From Allantophomopsis cytisporea (Eukaryota > Ascomycota > Leotiomycetes > Phacidiales > Phacidiaceae), in NCBI GenBank assembly GCA_024752435.1, contig CP103032.1, positions 372,001 to 436,000 on the forward strand: 64,000 nucleotides of DNA. The letters run 5' to 3'. The notes under the pieces are model-generated. The model made no database searches. It was not told the DNA's origin and saw only the letters and a program-made list of their open reading frames with translations. The position numbers and the translations under genes are program-made. Shown here in pieces: positions 1 through 11,287 of the stretch (the first letter of the stretch is position 1; each line of letters starts with the position of its first letter).

Positions 1-3000
1 GCGTAGGTGTAAGAGAAATGATCCCATAATGGCTTTTGATGATGCCCAAATGGTGATGAGTCTGAGTAGTTGTGAATGTTGGGAGGGGTCAGCGGTGATA
101 TATCATTGCCTTGCCACCATCGTTGTTGAATGTCTTCAATATCTCCAGATTCACCCATAATTGACCAGCCCATCACGTAACAGCTAATACTGATATCGTG
201 AGAAACTGTTATGAACGCAGCGTCAATGATGTTTAGCGACTCCACTCGAACCGATCTTCAAGAGATCTATCTCCAGTCAAAACATAGGCGACTGTCGAGC
301 ATTTGAAGTCAGCAGCACTCGCTCTGTATTGTAATGGCGCACTCCGACCGTCTTATATGATTACTAATTAAAGCTGGATGCCAGGGTATGAACCCTTTCA
401 CTGGACAAGAAGAGTTGGTGTTGGGGGATTCGAGAGTTGTGTAACACAATGGGACTGTTGATCATGGATAAAGAATCTAGTGGACAATCGAACACTCGAG
501 GCTCTACTATATGATGAGAAGCATAGACAATTATGCGCTACAAACGGGCTTAGAATCAAGCTTGTGCGGCGGGGTTGTCCCACAGCCTTATTTCTGGGCG
601 ACTTATCAATCGATTCCAAGGAGGGGCCTCCTCATCTTTCAGCCTGCAGAGAAACCTACAGAGTGGGACCTTGACTCGAAAGTTCACAATATATGGTAGA
701 CGCAACATACTATGTGTGTATGTGTGTGATCGTGGAACACCGACACAGAGGGCGACTAGAGCGCCTCAATATCTCGTATGTATGTACATTACCATGTCCT
801 CTACGATCTAAACCCCATTGACAGATGAAGGTGGTAATGGTTCAGCCTGCAATAAATGAGGCGTTCCCATAGCGAGATTTTAGAAAACTCTCTCCAAATG
901 AGGTAGACTATGAGCTTAAGACCAAGGTAAAGTGCATCACATATGGCTATGCCCGGTCCGAACCGATCAAAGAACCCTCTGCATAGGTAGCGTAGTACTG
1001 GGAGACCATGCTCTATGTCTGAAGCTATCGGAGATCGGAACGAGAGGACTACGATCCGGACATTGATCATGAAAATGAGATCTGACCAAGAGCAAAAGCG
1101 GTAGCCAATGTTGTCTTCGAGGCGGATTTTGCATCACCTCAAAAGCGTTGACGCGTTAGTCCCAACGAACATACCTCTCATTAGGCGCTCCAACATAACA
1201 CATTAGATAACCGCAAAGATAAACATGATGCGAAGTTTCCACGTTGAAGTCGCGCTTCCATCCATGCGGGGGAAGCATCCCGTTGATACTGGATCCACAT
1301 ATCTCGTAGATTTGGGGTGTATGAGGGTCTTAAAATCGTGTGAAACTCAGGTTGGGCTGGTATGCATGAAGGCGGACACCATCACTTTTACAGCTGGCTC
1401 CAAGAGTCTATTGGCCATCTGCCAAGTTCTAAGGGACCCGAGGATCTTCTTATTATCGAGAAAAGGTTGTCGGCAATGTCCTGCAAAGTATGTTATGAAG
1501 TCCGCGCAAGAGTGTGAGTGTACTCGGAGCGCAATACGACGTAAATCTCAGTGTTGGATGTCAAGAAATTGAAGCAAGATTGATGGGTTGTACACGATCA
1601 AGCCTCTAGGATAACAGAACCATTTCAGGTAACGTGCTGAAGTAAGGAGATTGGAGGATATCAGAGCGTAGCAGCAGAGCATGGATTGGAGGAAGTATGC
1701 ATACGGATTACATGCTTCATCACAGCTACCTCTGCTATTGCTATTAAGCGCGTGGGCGACGAAGTAGGCTGTAATAAAGATACTCCGCAGTTAATAATTT
1801 GCAAAGAACGACAGGTGCGCTGACACTACCTTTGCACTCGCAATACAAGCCAATTGAGTAGAAAGAGCAACTGGCGATCATGCAAGTCCAAAAACCATAG
1901 AGGGTGGTGAGAGTTCTAATGAATCACGCCCCGCTGACAATAAAATGTGCTCTTCAAGCGATGGTGGTAGACGAGTGGATACGGAGCTTTTGAAATCCAT
2001 GTCACTTGTATATGCGCTGCATATTTCGCACCACTTCCCGACTGAGTGGTTCAAGATCTTGCAAACCGTCAATACGGCCAGATCGTAGATCTGTGATTTG
2101 TCCGCAATGATCCTCAAAAACGCAGGTTTATCTACCATGTTCCCTGGGCCACCGCTGGCCACACTGACTTTGCTGGGTGAACTGGGCGCCATCACGACCA
2201 ACTCTGACGAAAGCCACCACCAGCACCAGCTGCTCGGCGCCTCCGGGTATTCACGAGAGCGTTGCCTCGTGCCTCTCGTGCCTCTCATGCCTTTTGAATG
2301 CAACCCAAATCTTGAGAGACAAGATCAGCTGAGAATTTAGGGGAAGTTAATCGCAGATGGGGTGGAGCAGACAAAGTTTTCTGCAGTGAAGCAGATCGGT
2401 ATGTAAAGGAGCATCACTCACCGTCCTTCATACGCAGTATGACATGACTCCCATCAAAGAGGAATGCTCTCACAAGTCTTAGGGCGCCCTGGAAGATGAG
2501 TTGCGAGGTCCGCGGACACAGGGAACGGGCCGTCGTGATTCATGAGTCGTGAATGTCAATTTAACCCTCTTAAACTTCCCAAGGTCTGTCAGAGAGTCGA
2601 TGCCTAGCTCCATTCCTGTAAGATAGTCGCTTTTCCCGTCCGGCTGAGGTCGGTGAATAGCACCTCTTAGGCTGAGATGTGGGAGGGATACGTAGTCGGT
2701 GTTGAGATCAGGAAAGTTAACACTGGCCAATTAATTAATTTGACTGACAGGTCCTCTCCCACTAACGATAGGAATTATTGCATCCTTGATGATAGTTCTT
2801 ACCAAACCCTCTCCCATGGGTACACCGTAATTTTCGCCGGGTACTTCATACCGCGCATGTCCTGTGCAGTACACGCAGATGTATGAAGTATATACGAAGG
2901 ATGTTGTATGCATGTGTAGGAATTTGTATGTCTACTCCGTCCATACATGCAAAGAAATGAGTGTGAAGGCAATTCTTATGCGACGCCTGTAAGCCAAGAA

Positions 3001-4305
3001 CGTATCCTTGGTGATCGTTATATAGCCGTGTTGTTGGATGCTCCTCTATAAGGTTTTTGGGAATTAGATGTGCCATACCTCGCATTCTGCGTTCATTGCC
3101 GCTCAGTTGCCATTCGGAATCTTACTTGCAGGTGATGCGATCATGACTGCACGACGATTGATTGCATAGAATAGAGATACCATTGCATACCTTGGGGTTC
3201 TTCGCGGTGCTACAAGGACCCTTGGAGCTTGAGGCATTCGTCTCGAGGCCAGTCAGTACGTTGACCTTCGTAGAGTACGGAAGTTGGGGCGAGAAGCGAT
3301 GGGACATCTGAGATAATGTCATTGTGATTATTCTTGACGCGCATGAAAGTATTGCCATGAGCTGCAAGGAGATTTGGTCCCCGACGTTCAGCTGGTCCTT
3401 TCGAATCCAGCGTGGGTCGAGCAAGCACTCAAGTTACCCGTACACGCGGCGGAAGCTTAAGTACAGTAGTCAGTAGTAACGTACCTATAGTAAGTACATG
3501 GATGTGGATTGGGACGGATTACATGCTTTACCTTCACCCTTGGAAATTTCTGGTCATGATGCGACCGATAACTGGGAAACCGTGACTTTTGCCATACATA
3601 CATTGAGCTGCAGTGTGTCCCACCACCGTGGATACATTCCTCATCGTAGATGCGAACAGCTTTGATTCCGCCGGCCCAAAAAGGCTGGATCAAATACGAA
3701 TGACTACGTCCTGAAGTTCTATACATACGAATGGTGGTAGGATGGAAACTTGAGAAACTGAATAACGTACTGCGTCTTTGCTCCTGTGTGGCGCTGATGA
3801 CCCCCAAAAATATATCATTCACAAACTCAAAAGCATTTCCATATTGTGACAAACTCCCGCAATGATAGAATCTTGTAGACATCCTCCGATCCAACTCTGG
3901 AAACTCTGGAAGATTGTTTTCCTTGCTGCAGATACCGAGAACAAGACTTGCCATATGGTAAAATTAAAATTGTTTAATGTTTTACGGAATGTATATGCAC
4001 CCAGAGTGATTTCATTTATTCAAGGTGATGAGGCGAAGCGAAACTCCTTATGCACATTCGCAAGTATTTCCTTCTTAGGATATTAGAACCCAGCTCTTAA
4101 AGAGCTACTTATACGCATTCCTTTCTCGTTGAATAAAATCTGCATTCCTCTCTCATTTCAACAAGGTATAGGAAGTTTAATCGTCAGCCTCTTTTTAGGG
4201 CGTACTCCTTTTCTTCTCATCAAAAGATCGAGATCTATACAAATGGCTAGCAAGATATTTGATTTGATATCACAATGAATTTATCTCTTGACCATTCAGG
4301 GTCTC
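1..4305. other. Left-end stretch without a confident gene
   Basis: Only short open frames occur on both strands and none shows a recognisable domain or a convincing exon chain. Around 1900-2340 on the plus strand one frame reads through with a single TAG near 2085 and contains protein-like segments (SLVYALHISHHFPTEWF, then SAMILKNAGLSTMFPGPP), so a decayed or spliced gene is possible there. A 165-codon frame on the minus strand (3954-3457) is listed separately. No tRNA-like or transposon-like structure was recognised. Confidence 0.4.
3457..3954 (-). CDS. Hypothetical protein, doubtful (165 aa)
   Basis: An ATG-initiated frame of 165 codons runs from 3954 down to 3457. I do not recognise the product: there is no signal peptide, membrane segment or known motif, and the composition is mixed (several Cys, Tyr and His near the C-terminus). 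It lies in a stretch of short unrelated frames, 350 bp beyond the stop codon of the mitochondrial carrier gene. It could be an orphan gene, one exon of a larger decayed gene, or chance. Codon-usage scoring and RNA-seq would decide. Confidence 0.15.
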   Translation of the reverse strand: MASLVLGICSKENNLPEFPELDRRMSTRFYHCGSLSQYGNAFEFVNDIFLGVISATQEQRRSTLFSFSSFHPTTIRMYRTSGRSHSYLIQPFWAGGIKAVRIYDEECIHGGGTHCSSMYVWQKSRFPSYRSHHDQKFPRVKVKHVIRPNPHPCTYYRYVTTDYCT

Positions 4306-5308
4306 CTACCTCGGTAACCACCATCTAACATTCTCATAAACCAGAAAGGTGACCCAAGTTGCTGGTAATACCCGGACAATATTTGGCCCCAATCCTCTAT
4401 AGAACCCTTTCCAACCTAATTCTTCCCAAACTCTAGCTGTGACACCTACAACTCCTTTACCAAACCTCCTCTCTGAATCATATGTCTGTAAGCGACTTCT
4501 CACCACTTGGTAAGGATATGTCGCGGTCCCTGCGATGATTTTACTCATGCCACTTATTATCAGTGTCGCCGCTGTACTCATCCTTTCTTCAGAGTCTAAA
4601 GAGATATGTTTTGCCCAGACGTGCTTCAGAGGTTCATAAACACCAAATTGAACAGCTCCATGAATAACCCCTAGACAGCTTATTCCAAGTCCTCTGTAGA
4701 ACCCTCGCCAGCCTTCCTTTCTAGCCACCATTTTGAAGCCTTCCCACATACTAGAATATGCTCCCGCACTACCTTTGTCGCTACTAAGCATCCGAGTCTT
4801 TAGAACCCATATTGGATTCGTCGCAACGGTGATGACGAGACCGCTCAGACCGGAAGCAACGAAATAGTCGAGTGGTGATAGGGAAGTCTCGTTCCGCCTC
4901 TGTTCTAGATTTTGTCCTGGTTTAAACGCACCAAATCTCTGCTGGGAGTGATATCCGCGAATCTGATCCTCGACTATCGATTTGACATAGAAGAAGATCG
5001 CCCATGAGGAGGCATTGCCCACTAGGTTCGGAGTAAGCCCTCGATATAGAGAAGCAACTGGATGTCTTGAACCAAGCAAGTGGCGTAGTACAGTGAGACT
5101 AGTTGTTGGTGCTGTAGTAGTATTTCGATGTACTATAAAGAGCGCGTTAGATACAGATCTGGAGAATCACTTTGAGCAGGTTCATACTCTGAAGACGGGT
5201 CTTGATTACATCGAGAGGATGAGCGGCTAGGGTCGAGCAAGTGCCCGCTGAGAGACCAGCAATGGTCTCGACCAGCGCTGGGGAGAGGCGCGCATGGTTA
5301 TCAGGCAT
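4306..5308 (-). CDS. Mitochondrial FAD/folate-type carrier (MCF/SLC25 family)
   Basis: Two exons, 5308-5188 and 5132-4306, joined across a 55-bp intron (GTATGA donor, CTAAC branch point, TATAG acceptor), give 315 aa. The inner-membrane carrier signature occurs three times: PLDVIK (about residues 31-36), PIWVLK, and PYQVVR near the C-terminus. A Trp in the second motif and the PYQVVR form of the third are features of the FAD/folate carrier branch (yeast Flx1, animal SLC25A32), so FAD or folate transport into the matrix is the likeliest role. The length is normal for six transmembrane helices. The chosen start, MPDNHARLSP, lies just before the first carrier repeat; an in-frame ATG 90 nt upstream (5398) would add 30 residues. 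The exact substrate is inferred, not shown. Confidence 0.88.
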
Positions 5309-5732
5309 GTGGTAGAGTGAGCATATTCGTGCAAGAAGAGTTGTCGATGACGAGGTTGAAGCTTTCAAATAATTTAGCGAGGCTGACAAGAATATCATAC
5401 GTCAGCCTTGCCCTACAGAGTTACAAACGTACAAAACCAAACTACCTTTGTGATCAATTTCGTAGTGGTGAGTGACTCTGAAGGTCCGATTCAAGCTTGT
5501 ATTTCGAAACTTCTTATGAGATGTGATCGCGCTTCTGCGCTATTGTACAGCTATTATATTGTACACTTTCAACTCCAGATCTCACTGAGTTGCCCTTCCA
5601 ATCATGATCTTGCAGAGAAACGCCACTAATATCCCCATTGAAATTCGCTTTTTGATATACAAAGTAGTCCATCGAAGATCTGTATCCTATCTCCGGGTAC
5701 ACCACCGTGCATGCTCGTAGCGTCGGGTCGAT
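5309..5732. other. Intergenic: carrier promoter and TOM7 3' end
   Basis: About 420 bp lie between the carrier start and the TOM7 stop codon; both genes are on the minus strand. The stretch should hold the TOM7 3' UTR and the carrier promoter. No further gene or clear motif was seen. Confidence 0.4.
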
Positions 5733-6100
5733 TTAAGCAAGAGGAGAGAAGAGTCTGAGAAATAGGGTCAGCATGGCCCTTATAAGCTCCTCAAAGGGAT
5801 TGCATAGGTCTTTACCTGATGAAAGCTGGGCGTGGCTCAGATTGGGTGTATCCTACAAAAGTCAGTTGATTTTGATGGGAAATATTTCGTCATTGTCCTA
5901 CCAAGGTAGAGAATCAAAGGAAGGTATCCACTGCTTCATGTTAGCCTAGCACACTGTCGCATCAAGATAGAATACTCACTAATGGATTGCAACACGGCCG
6001 AGATCAATGACCTTGGTGATGCGCTCCTGCACAAAAGTTAGTCGCTGGCGCAGATTGACGTAGCCATACTACCGACCTTAGACTCCTCGGAAAGTTGCAT
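5733..6100 (-). CDS. TOM7: TOM7, small subunit of the mitochondrial outer-membrane translocase
   Basis: Five very short exons (6100-6077, 6026-5980, 5930-5902, 5852-5816, 5754-5733) encode 52 aa; every junction has a GT donor and AG acceptor and the frame closes exactly. The product starts MQLSEESKERITKVIDLG, continues RVAIHYGYLPLILYLGY and ends PAFIRLFSPLA. This is the standard Tom7 layout: a short cytosolic N-terminus, one transmembrane segment and a Pro-rich tail. Tom7 is a tail-anchored outer-membrane protein that modulates assembly of the TOM complex around Tom40, whose gene lies 8 kb away in this window. No exon is long enough to be noticed in a simple open-frame scan. It faces HSH49 across a 266-bp shared promoter. 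Confidence 0.95.
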
Positions 6101-6366
6101 TGTGGCGGTAGATGCTTAAGCTGATACCTACTCCGTCAGTGAATGATCGCAGAGGGAGTGCAGGTCGTGGACTGAACCTACGTGGTGCTTGGAATCTATT
6201 GCTGTAGTTGTAGGCTGGATCTTACCGTCGCTCAGATTTCATAGCATATCTCAGAGATGGATGATTACATAAGCGAGATTTTCTAGAGCTCGACTTCATT
6301 AAGGTATCGTGCATGCGACTGCATGCAATTACTAACCACAAACAATCACTCATAGGCGTCTCCATT
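6101..6366. promoter_or_regulatory. Divergent promoter between TOM7 and HSH49
   Basis: Only 266 bp separate the two start codons, which point away from each other, so the two promoters and 5' UTRs must share this stretch. I saw no binding site I could name with confidence. Confidence 0.55.
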
Positions 6367-7456
6367 ATGTCTGGGGCACGGCATTGGTAATTTTTATCCT
6401 CTAATTTGTGGAATTCAACTAATTATGTCTAGGGAACAAGATAAGGAAGCGACTGTCTATATAGGCAATATCGACGAGCGCGTAACAGACAGCCTTGTCT
6501 GGGAGCTGATGCTCCAGGCAGGCCGCATCGTGAACGTACATCTCCCCAAAGATCGCGTCACTCAGTCACACCAGGGCTATGGCTTTGTGGAATTTATTAG
6601 TGAAGAAGACGCCGAATATGCAGCACGAATCATGAACCAGGTGCGCCTGTATGGCAAGCCAATCCGCGTTAACAAAGCCTCAGCCGATAAGCAAAAGACA
6701 CTCGAGATTGGTGCCGAACTGTTTATTGGTAACTTGGATCCTATGTTGGATGAAGGCACTCTTTACTCCACATTCTCACGATTTGGAAGTTTACTTGCGC
6801 CGCCAAAGATTGCCAGAGACGAGTCGGGACTCAGCAAGGGCTATGGATTTGTGTCATATAGCAACTTCGAGGCTTCGGACGATGCGATTGCGAATATGAA
6901 CGGACAATATCTGATGAACAAGGAGATCAGTGTACAATATGCATACAAGAAGGACGGCAAGGGCGAGCGTCATGGAGACCAGGCAGAACGTATGTTGGCT
7001 GCACAAGCAAAGAAACACAACGTGGTACCAGAACGCCCACCCATGCCCGCCGGTATGGGAATTCCAGGTGTACCAGCAGCTCCAGCAGCCATGCTCGATG
7101 GTCCACCTACACCCGTTGCCAGTCTGACCCCTCAACTCCCAGCTGGATTCGCCGCCCCTCCAAGACAAGCATACAACTCTGTCCCTCCTCCAAGACAGAA
7201 CGCTCCGTTACCAACTCCACCCTCAGGGCTTCCACAACGCCCTCCACCAAGTCAGACTGGCTATGTAGGTCCCCAAGACTTCCATCCTCCTGGGTTTGCC
7301 CCTCCACAGGGATTTGTTCCACAGCAGCTCCCACCTGGATTTGGCCCACCTGGCGGTCAGGCGGGTGCTCCTCCTCCTCCTGGATTGCCTTACATGCCAC
7401 CACCTGGGTTTGCGCCACCACAGCAGCAGGCTCCTCCAGGATATGGCCGTCGCTAG
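6367..7456 (+). CDS. HSH49: Splicing factor 3b subunit 4 (Hsh49/SF3B4/SAP49)
   Basis: Best model: exon 1 6367-6386 (MSGARHW) spliced across a 46-bp intron (GTAATT...CTAAT...CTAG) to 6433-7456, giving 347 aa starting MSGARHWEQDKEATVYIGN. Without splicing, an ATG at 6425 inside the intron gives a 343-aa protein starting MSREQDKEATVY, so both forms keep both RNA-binding domains. RRM1 (about 13-91, RNP1 GYGFVEF at 55-61) and RRM2 (about 101-178, RNP1 KGYGFVSY) are followed by a Pro/Gly/Gln-rich tail with PPPGF/PPGFAPP repeats, the typical SF3B4 plan. The family is a component of the SF3b complex of U2 snRNP and contacts pre-mRNA near the branch site in the nucleus. The spliced start is preferred because the HWEQDKEATVYIGN junction resembles other fungal members, as I recall them. 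Confidence 0.93.
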
Positions 7457-8031
7457 CGAGCATGATACGTGTTGTAAGGACTTATCAGAGAACAAAAGTT
7501 GAACTTGGCATTGGGTGGCGTTTTGTGATGAGGCGTTGGTTTTGTTGAAAATAGGGGTGTTGGGCGAATGCTACTTGGAAGAGGACAATTTACAATCATG
7601 CGCATTGTATCTATACGTTGAACAAAAAGCAAATGCAATACAAATAGGTCTTCTGGCAGCTTCATGATAAGTGCAGGAAAAATATGTGATGATATGCCGT
7701 GACCATGCATCGAAACCAGATGGAGAAACGGCTTAAGGGCCTGCAACTTTGTAAATCATCTTAAATTCTTGTAGATAAAAAGACAATTAATTACAGAACT
7801 CAATTAGAGTATGTACCTGTCTCTGTCTGCTTAAGACAGAAAGAGATGGTGGTTCAGAGTTGGAACACCCCACTTAATATGCGCTTCTCACTTGAAGATC
7901 ATTACACATTGAAGCCAACGAAAGATATGACTTCCTTCTGTAAACAACCCCGATTCTACCTTTCCCAAATATAAATCCTAGAAAAGCTTCTGCTAATAAA
8001 ATCTGATTCATCACTTGTCGTCATCAAAGTC
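7457..8031. other. Intergenic between convergent genes
   Basis: The stretch lies between the stop codons of HSH49 (+) and the PigL_N-ankyrin gene (-) and should hold both 3' UTRs. It is moderately AT-rich and shows no gene. Confidence 0.5.
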
Positions 8032-10327
8032 CTAGTCCAAGTTGTCTTCAGGGTCTGGCCAAGCACCTGGCATGGCACATTCGGGATGATCAACCATCTC
8101 CCAGAACTCTCTGGCGTAGTTATGATCTGGACCATACACATCAATGTCCCAATCATCTATGGATGGACCGTATGTGAAAGTAGCGATACGTCCATACGTA
8201 TGGAGTTTATAACCACGAGTAAATACTCGGAAACTTTGGTTGATTTTCCGTGTCACAAAAAGAAATTTCTCAGCTTCTCCGTATTCCTGCAATCTCACTC
8301 CAGCAGAAATTAAAAGCTCAAGCCAGTAACTCAAAAATCTCCTAGCCCGATCTCCAATGAGAAATAGGTTCTGGGATCTCCTTGTTCTTATCGGAATACC
8401 AGTATAGTATATCACTTGACACATTACAGATATCACTCTCAACATTGGCGTGTAACCAGATTTATCGATCGCATGAAGATCCGCACCGGCCTCGATGATC
8501 AATTTAGACATCAAGCAAGTATCAGCTAACAGATCATATGTCCAAAACGGTGGCGAGAGTGTGGACATATATGCAGCATGCTTGGCTGACAACGTAACGT
8601 CATAATACTTGTCAGTATCGTATGGCTCTTCATTGAGAGCGCTGATTATGTCAGCGCTCCAATGTAGGAAAGTTCTTTGTAAACTAGGGTCGCTCGCTCC
8701 AGCTATGTCCAAGTCCAAATTCCCACCCTCTGGTCTAATGGCTTCCCAGAGGAGATAAGGCGTGGTACGGGAACGCGCCAAATCCAAAGCTACTAGTGTA
8801 CGCTCCTCCTGTGGAATCTCGTGATACTCAGAGCACATAGATGAAGCCGCTAACAAAAACTGGGCTGAGTTGCCCATGAACATTATTAGTGCATCTGGGT
8901 AGGAAAAACTATCAACATTCTGCGATGCTGAGAGAAGTGAGAACAGTTGTCGGCAGATTGTTGCATAAGTATCAAGATCATGTCGTCTTCCCCTAGCCAA
9001 CCATGATCTTAGAATACCACTATCGATTTCAGTAAGTGAGTCGACTGCAAAAGGTGTAAGAAAATCCTTACACAGCATCTTCCGTATTGTCAAAACTTGT
9101 CATCTGGTTTATCAAAAAAGTAACAGTATCTACTACTGCTTTTTTGTCCGCAGTGTATGAGGCATTGAGCGCGAGCTAATCATAAGGACCATGTCAGCAA
9201 GCATTTTCTAAGTTTTAAAACACACTCTTACACGTAGCAGCGTGTTTCCATTGACGTCTCTGTCATATGGCGTCGCTTCCCTTCGAGCAAAAAGATCTCG
9301 GACTGCATCAATATCCTCTGCTTGAACATGAAATACTATGGAAGAATCTGCCGTATGTACTTTATAAACCCGGAAATTTAAGTTCAATTGTCCATAGCTT
9401 TTTTTGCAGCAGGCTTCCCAGACTCGATTTGCAAACCAAGATGGTGGCCGGACCCGGAAACGTGTTCGTTGACCCACAGAAATATATGACTTCGAGATGT
9501 TCTTTCCATGCTTGTTTTCGATAACAGAGCTTGTCGTTTCTTTTTCATAGTCCACGATTCCAAGTATTGTGTGACCAAGAACCCACCAGGCTCTAGTTGT
9601 GACTGTGCCCTTGGGCTTATTTCGCCGTGAAATAAGTGATTGCCTCGCAATTGCGCTATGTGAAGTCAACGAGTTGAGGCTTTGAGGGGCGTCTGGAGGA
9701 CTATTTTCTGAGTACATAAGCATCTTTGGGGCCGAAGGACTGAGCGTATTCATAGTAACGACTTGAGATGATGGCGTAAGTCTTGACAACTGTAGATTGA
9801 TAATTTCCCTAATTTTCCAACAGTCAGTAAATGTTACCACTGAAACTTATATCAGCTAGCACAGAGAGAGAACATTTGTTAACAGACCTCTCATATCGGT
9901 TTTGTGGCAACTCCATATATCTAACGGCGGTCTCTATCCTCGACTTGATCTTCCGGATCTGGTCCTTCTTGAAAGTTGTGTCCATAGCCGCAAATGTTCC
10001 TTTCACCCGGCTACCTGTACTCATATGTAAGTCTAAATCGTCGACTAGACTCTCTAACTGCGCTAAGACTCCTTGACGACGTTCGAGGTTGGCTCTTACG
10101 CTCAAAGAATCGAGGAAGTCGGGAAATGTATGCCTTCGATTGTATTGCTCGATATCAACCAGAATACTGCGAAGGATATCAGCTTCGGCCATAAGATATT
10201 TGGTTTCATCTGGGGCCTCTTTTGTGTTATCCCAAAAAGCTTTGGCCTTGATGATACCAGATGCGATCTGAGCTGCGATCTCGGTAATTCCGATGGCACT
10301 GGCAACGGTACCCACAACTTCTGCCAT
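8032..10327 (-). CDS. PigL_N (HeLo-like) domain protein with ankyrin-type repeats
   Basis: Four exons (10327-9888, 9808-9232, 9175-9072, 9019-8032) give 702 aa; frames close at every junction. The last intron (52 bp, GTAAGG...TACTGA...GATAG) is the least certain because a frame change and a stop must be removed there. Residues 1-140, starting MAEVVGTVASAIGITEIAAQ and containing KAFWDNTKEAPDE, match the Pezizomycotina N-terminal domain now called PigL_N, related to the HeLo-like domains of STAND/NLR-like proteins. Ankyrin-like units follow near 308-340 (DIDAVRDLFARREATPYDRD) and 542-575 (LIIEAGADLHAIDKSGYTP). No NACHT or NB-ARC motif is seen. A role in signalling or non-self recognition is possible but inferred only from the domain. 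A broken paralogue lies at 36.1-38.5 kb on the other strand. Confidence 0.8.
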
Positions 10328-11287
10328 TACATAAAACGTAAGTAGCTATCAGAAGCTATCGAATGTGACGATGAGTTGTATATTGAAGGATGAAGAGGGT
10401 TTTGTTTGCTTTGAGAGTTCAAAAGTGCGTTCTGCTCAGCCTTGTCTGAGCCACATCCAGTCCGTGTCAATATGCATGAATGTGTAGGGGGATTCGCCAT
10501 TGGACAGTCAAGTTCCAAAATTCGGAAAACACTGGCATATGGTCAGGTCAAGGAGGTCAAAATGTATGCTTGCAGGTGAGAATATATCTAAAGTATCTAA
10601 GAAATTTTGGCAAATATGTTAATGATGAACACTGTCTCGTAATGTTTGTTCAATTGTAGAGATTTTATAAATTCATGTCCAAGCCAGCAACTTTTGTCGG
10701 TATGATGACTATTTAAATCTATCAGAAATATGAGCGACTTCATTAATATAAGCTTATCAATCATTAATCAAAAGATTCGTTCATTCTGCTCAAGATAGTC
10801 TCAATAAATGAGTGTATTCGTTAGCTCCAAGTGTAGATTATCCCAGGAATCACCATCTTGGATTTCTGAAGAAAAGTAGACTCCATGAATGGAAGCAAAG
10901 TCCTACCACAAGGCTTGGAAAACCAAAGTTCTAATTTAGCCGTGATGAGAATAAAGTTTTATTCCAATGCTTTCCAAATTTTGATTGAGGGCTGGACTAA
11001 ATCAGTCCAAGGAGATAGCCGATAGATGTCTCATGCATGAGTATTTTAGAAGCGTGTTTGTATCTATCAACATGTTTTACGCCTTTACACAAGTAGTATG
11101 TTAGCTGGAAAAGAACAGTTTATGATGAATTGTATTTAGCAAACTAGCAAGGCTACCGAGCGCCAAAGTACAATACCCTCCCATATCAACAAAGCATCTC
11201 ACAACCACTAGCAATCCTACTAAAAAAGCCATTTGAAACAATACAACAAACCGATAAAGACATACGCAGTTCGAACACCGAACCAGC
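10328..11287. other. Intergenic, AT-rich
   Basis: About 960 bp between the PigL_N gene start and the PFK2 stop codon, both on the minus strand. It should contain the PFK2 3' UTR and the promoter of the PigL_N gene. No gene-like frame was found; the middle (10550-11050) is noticeably AT-rich. Confidence 0.4.
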
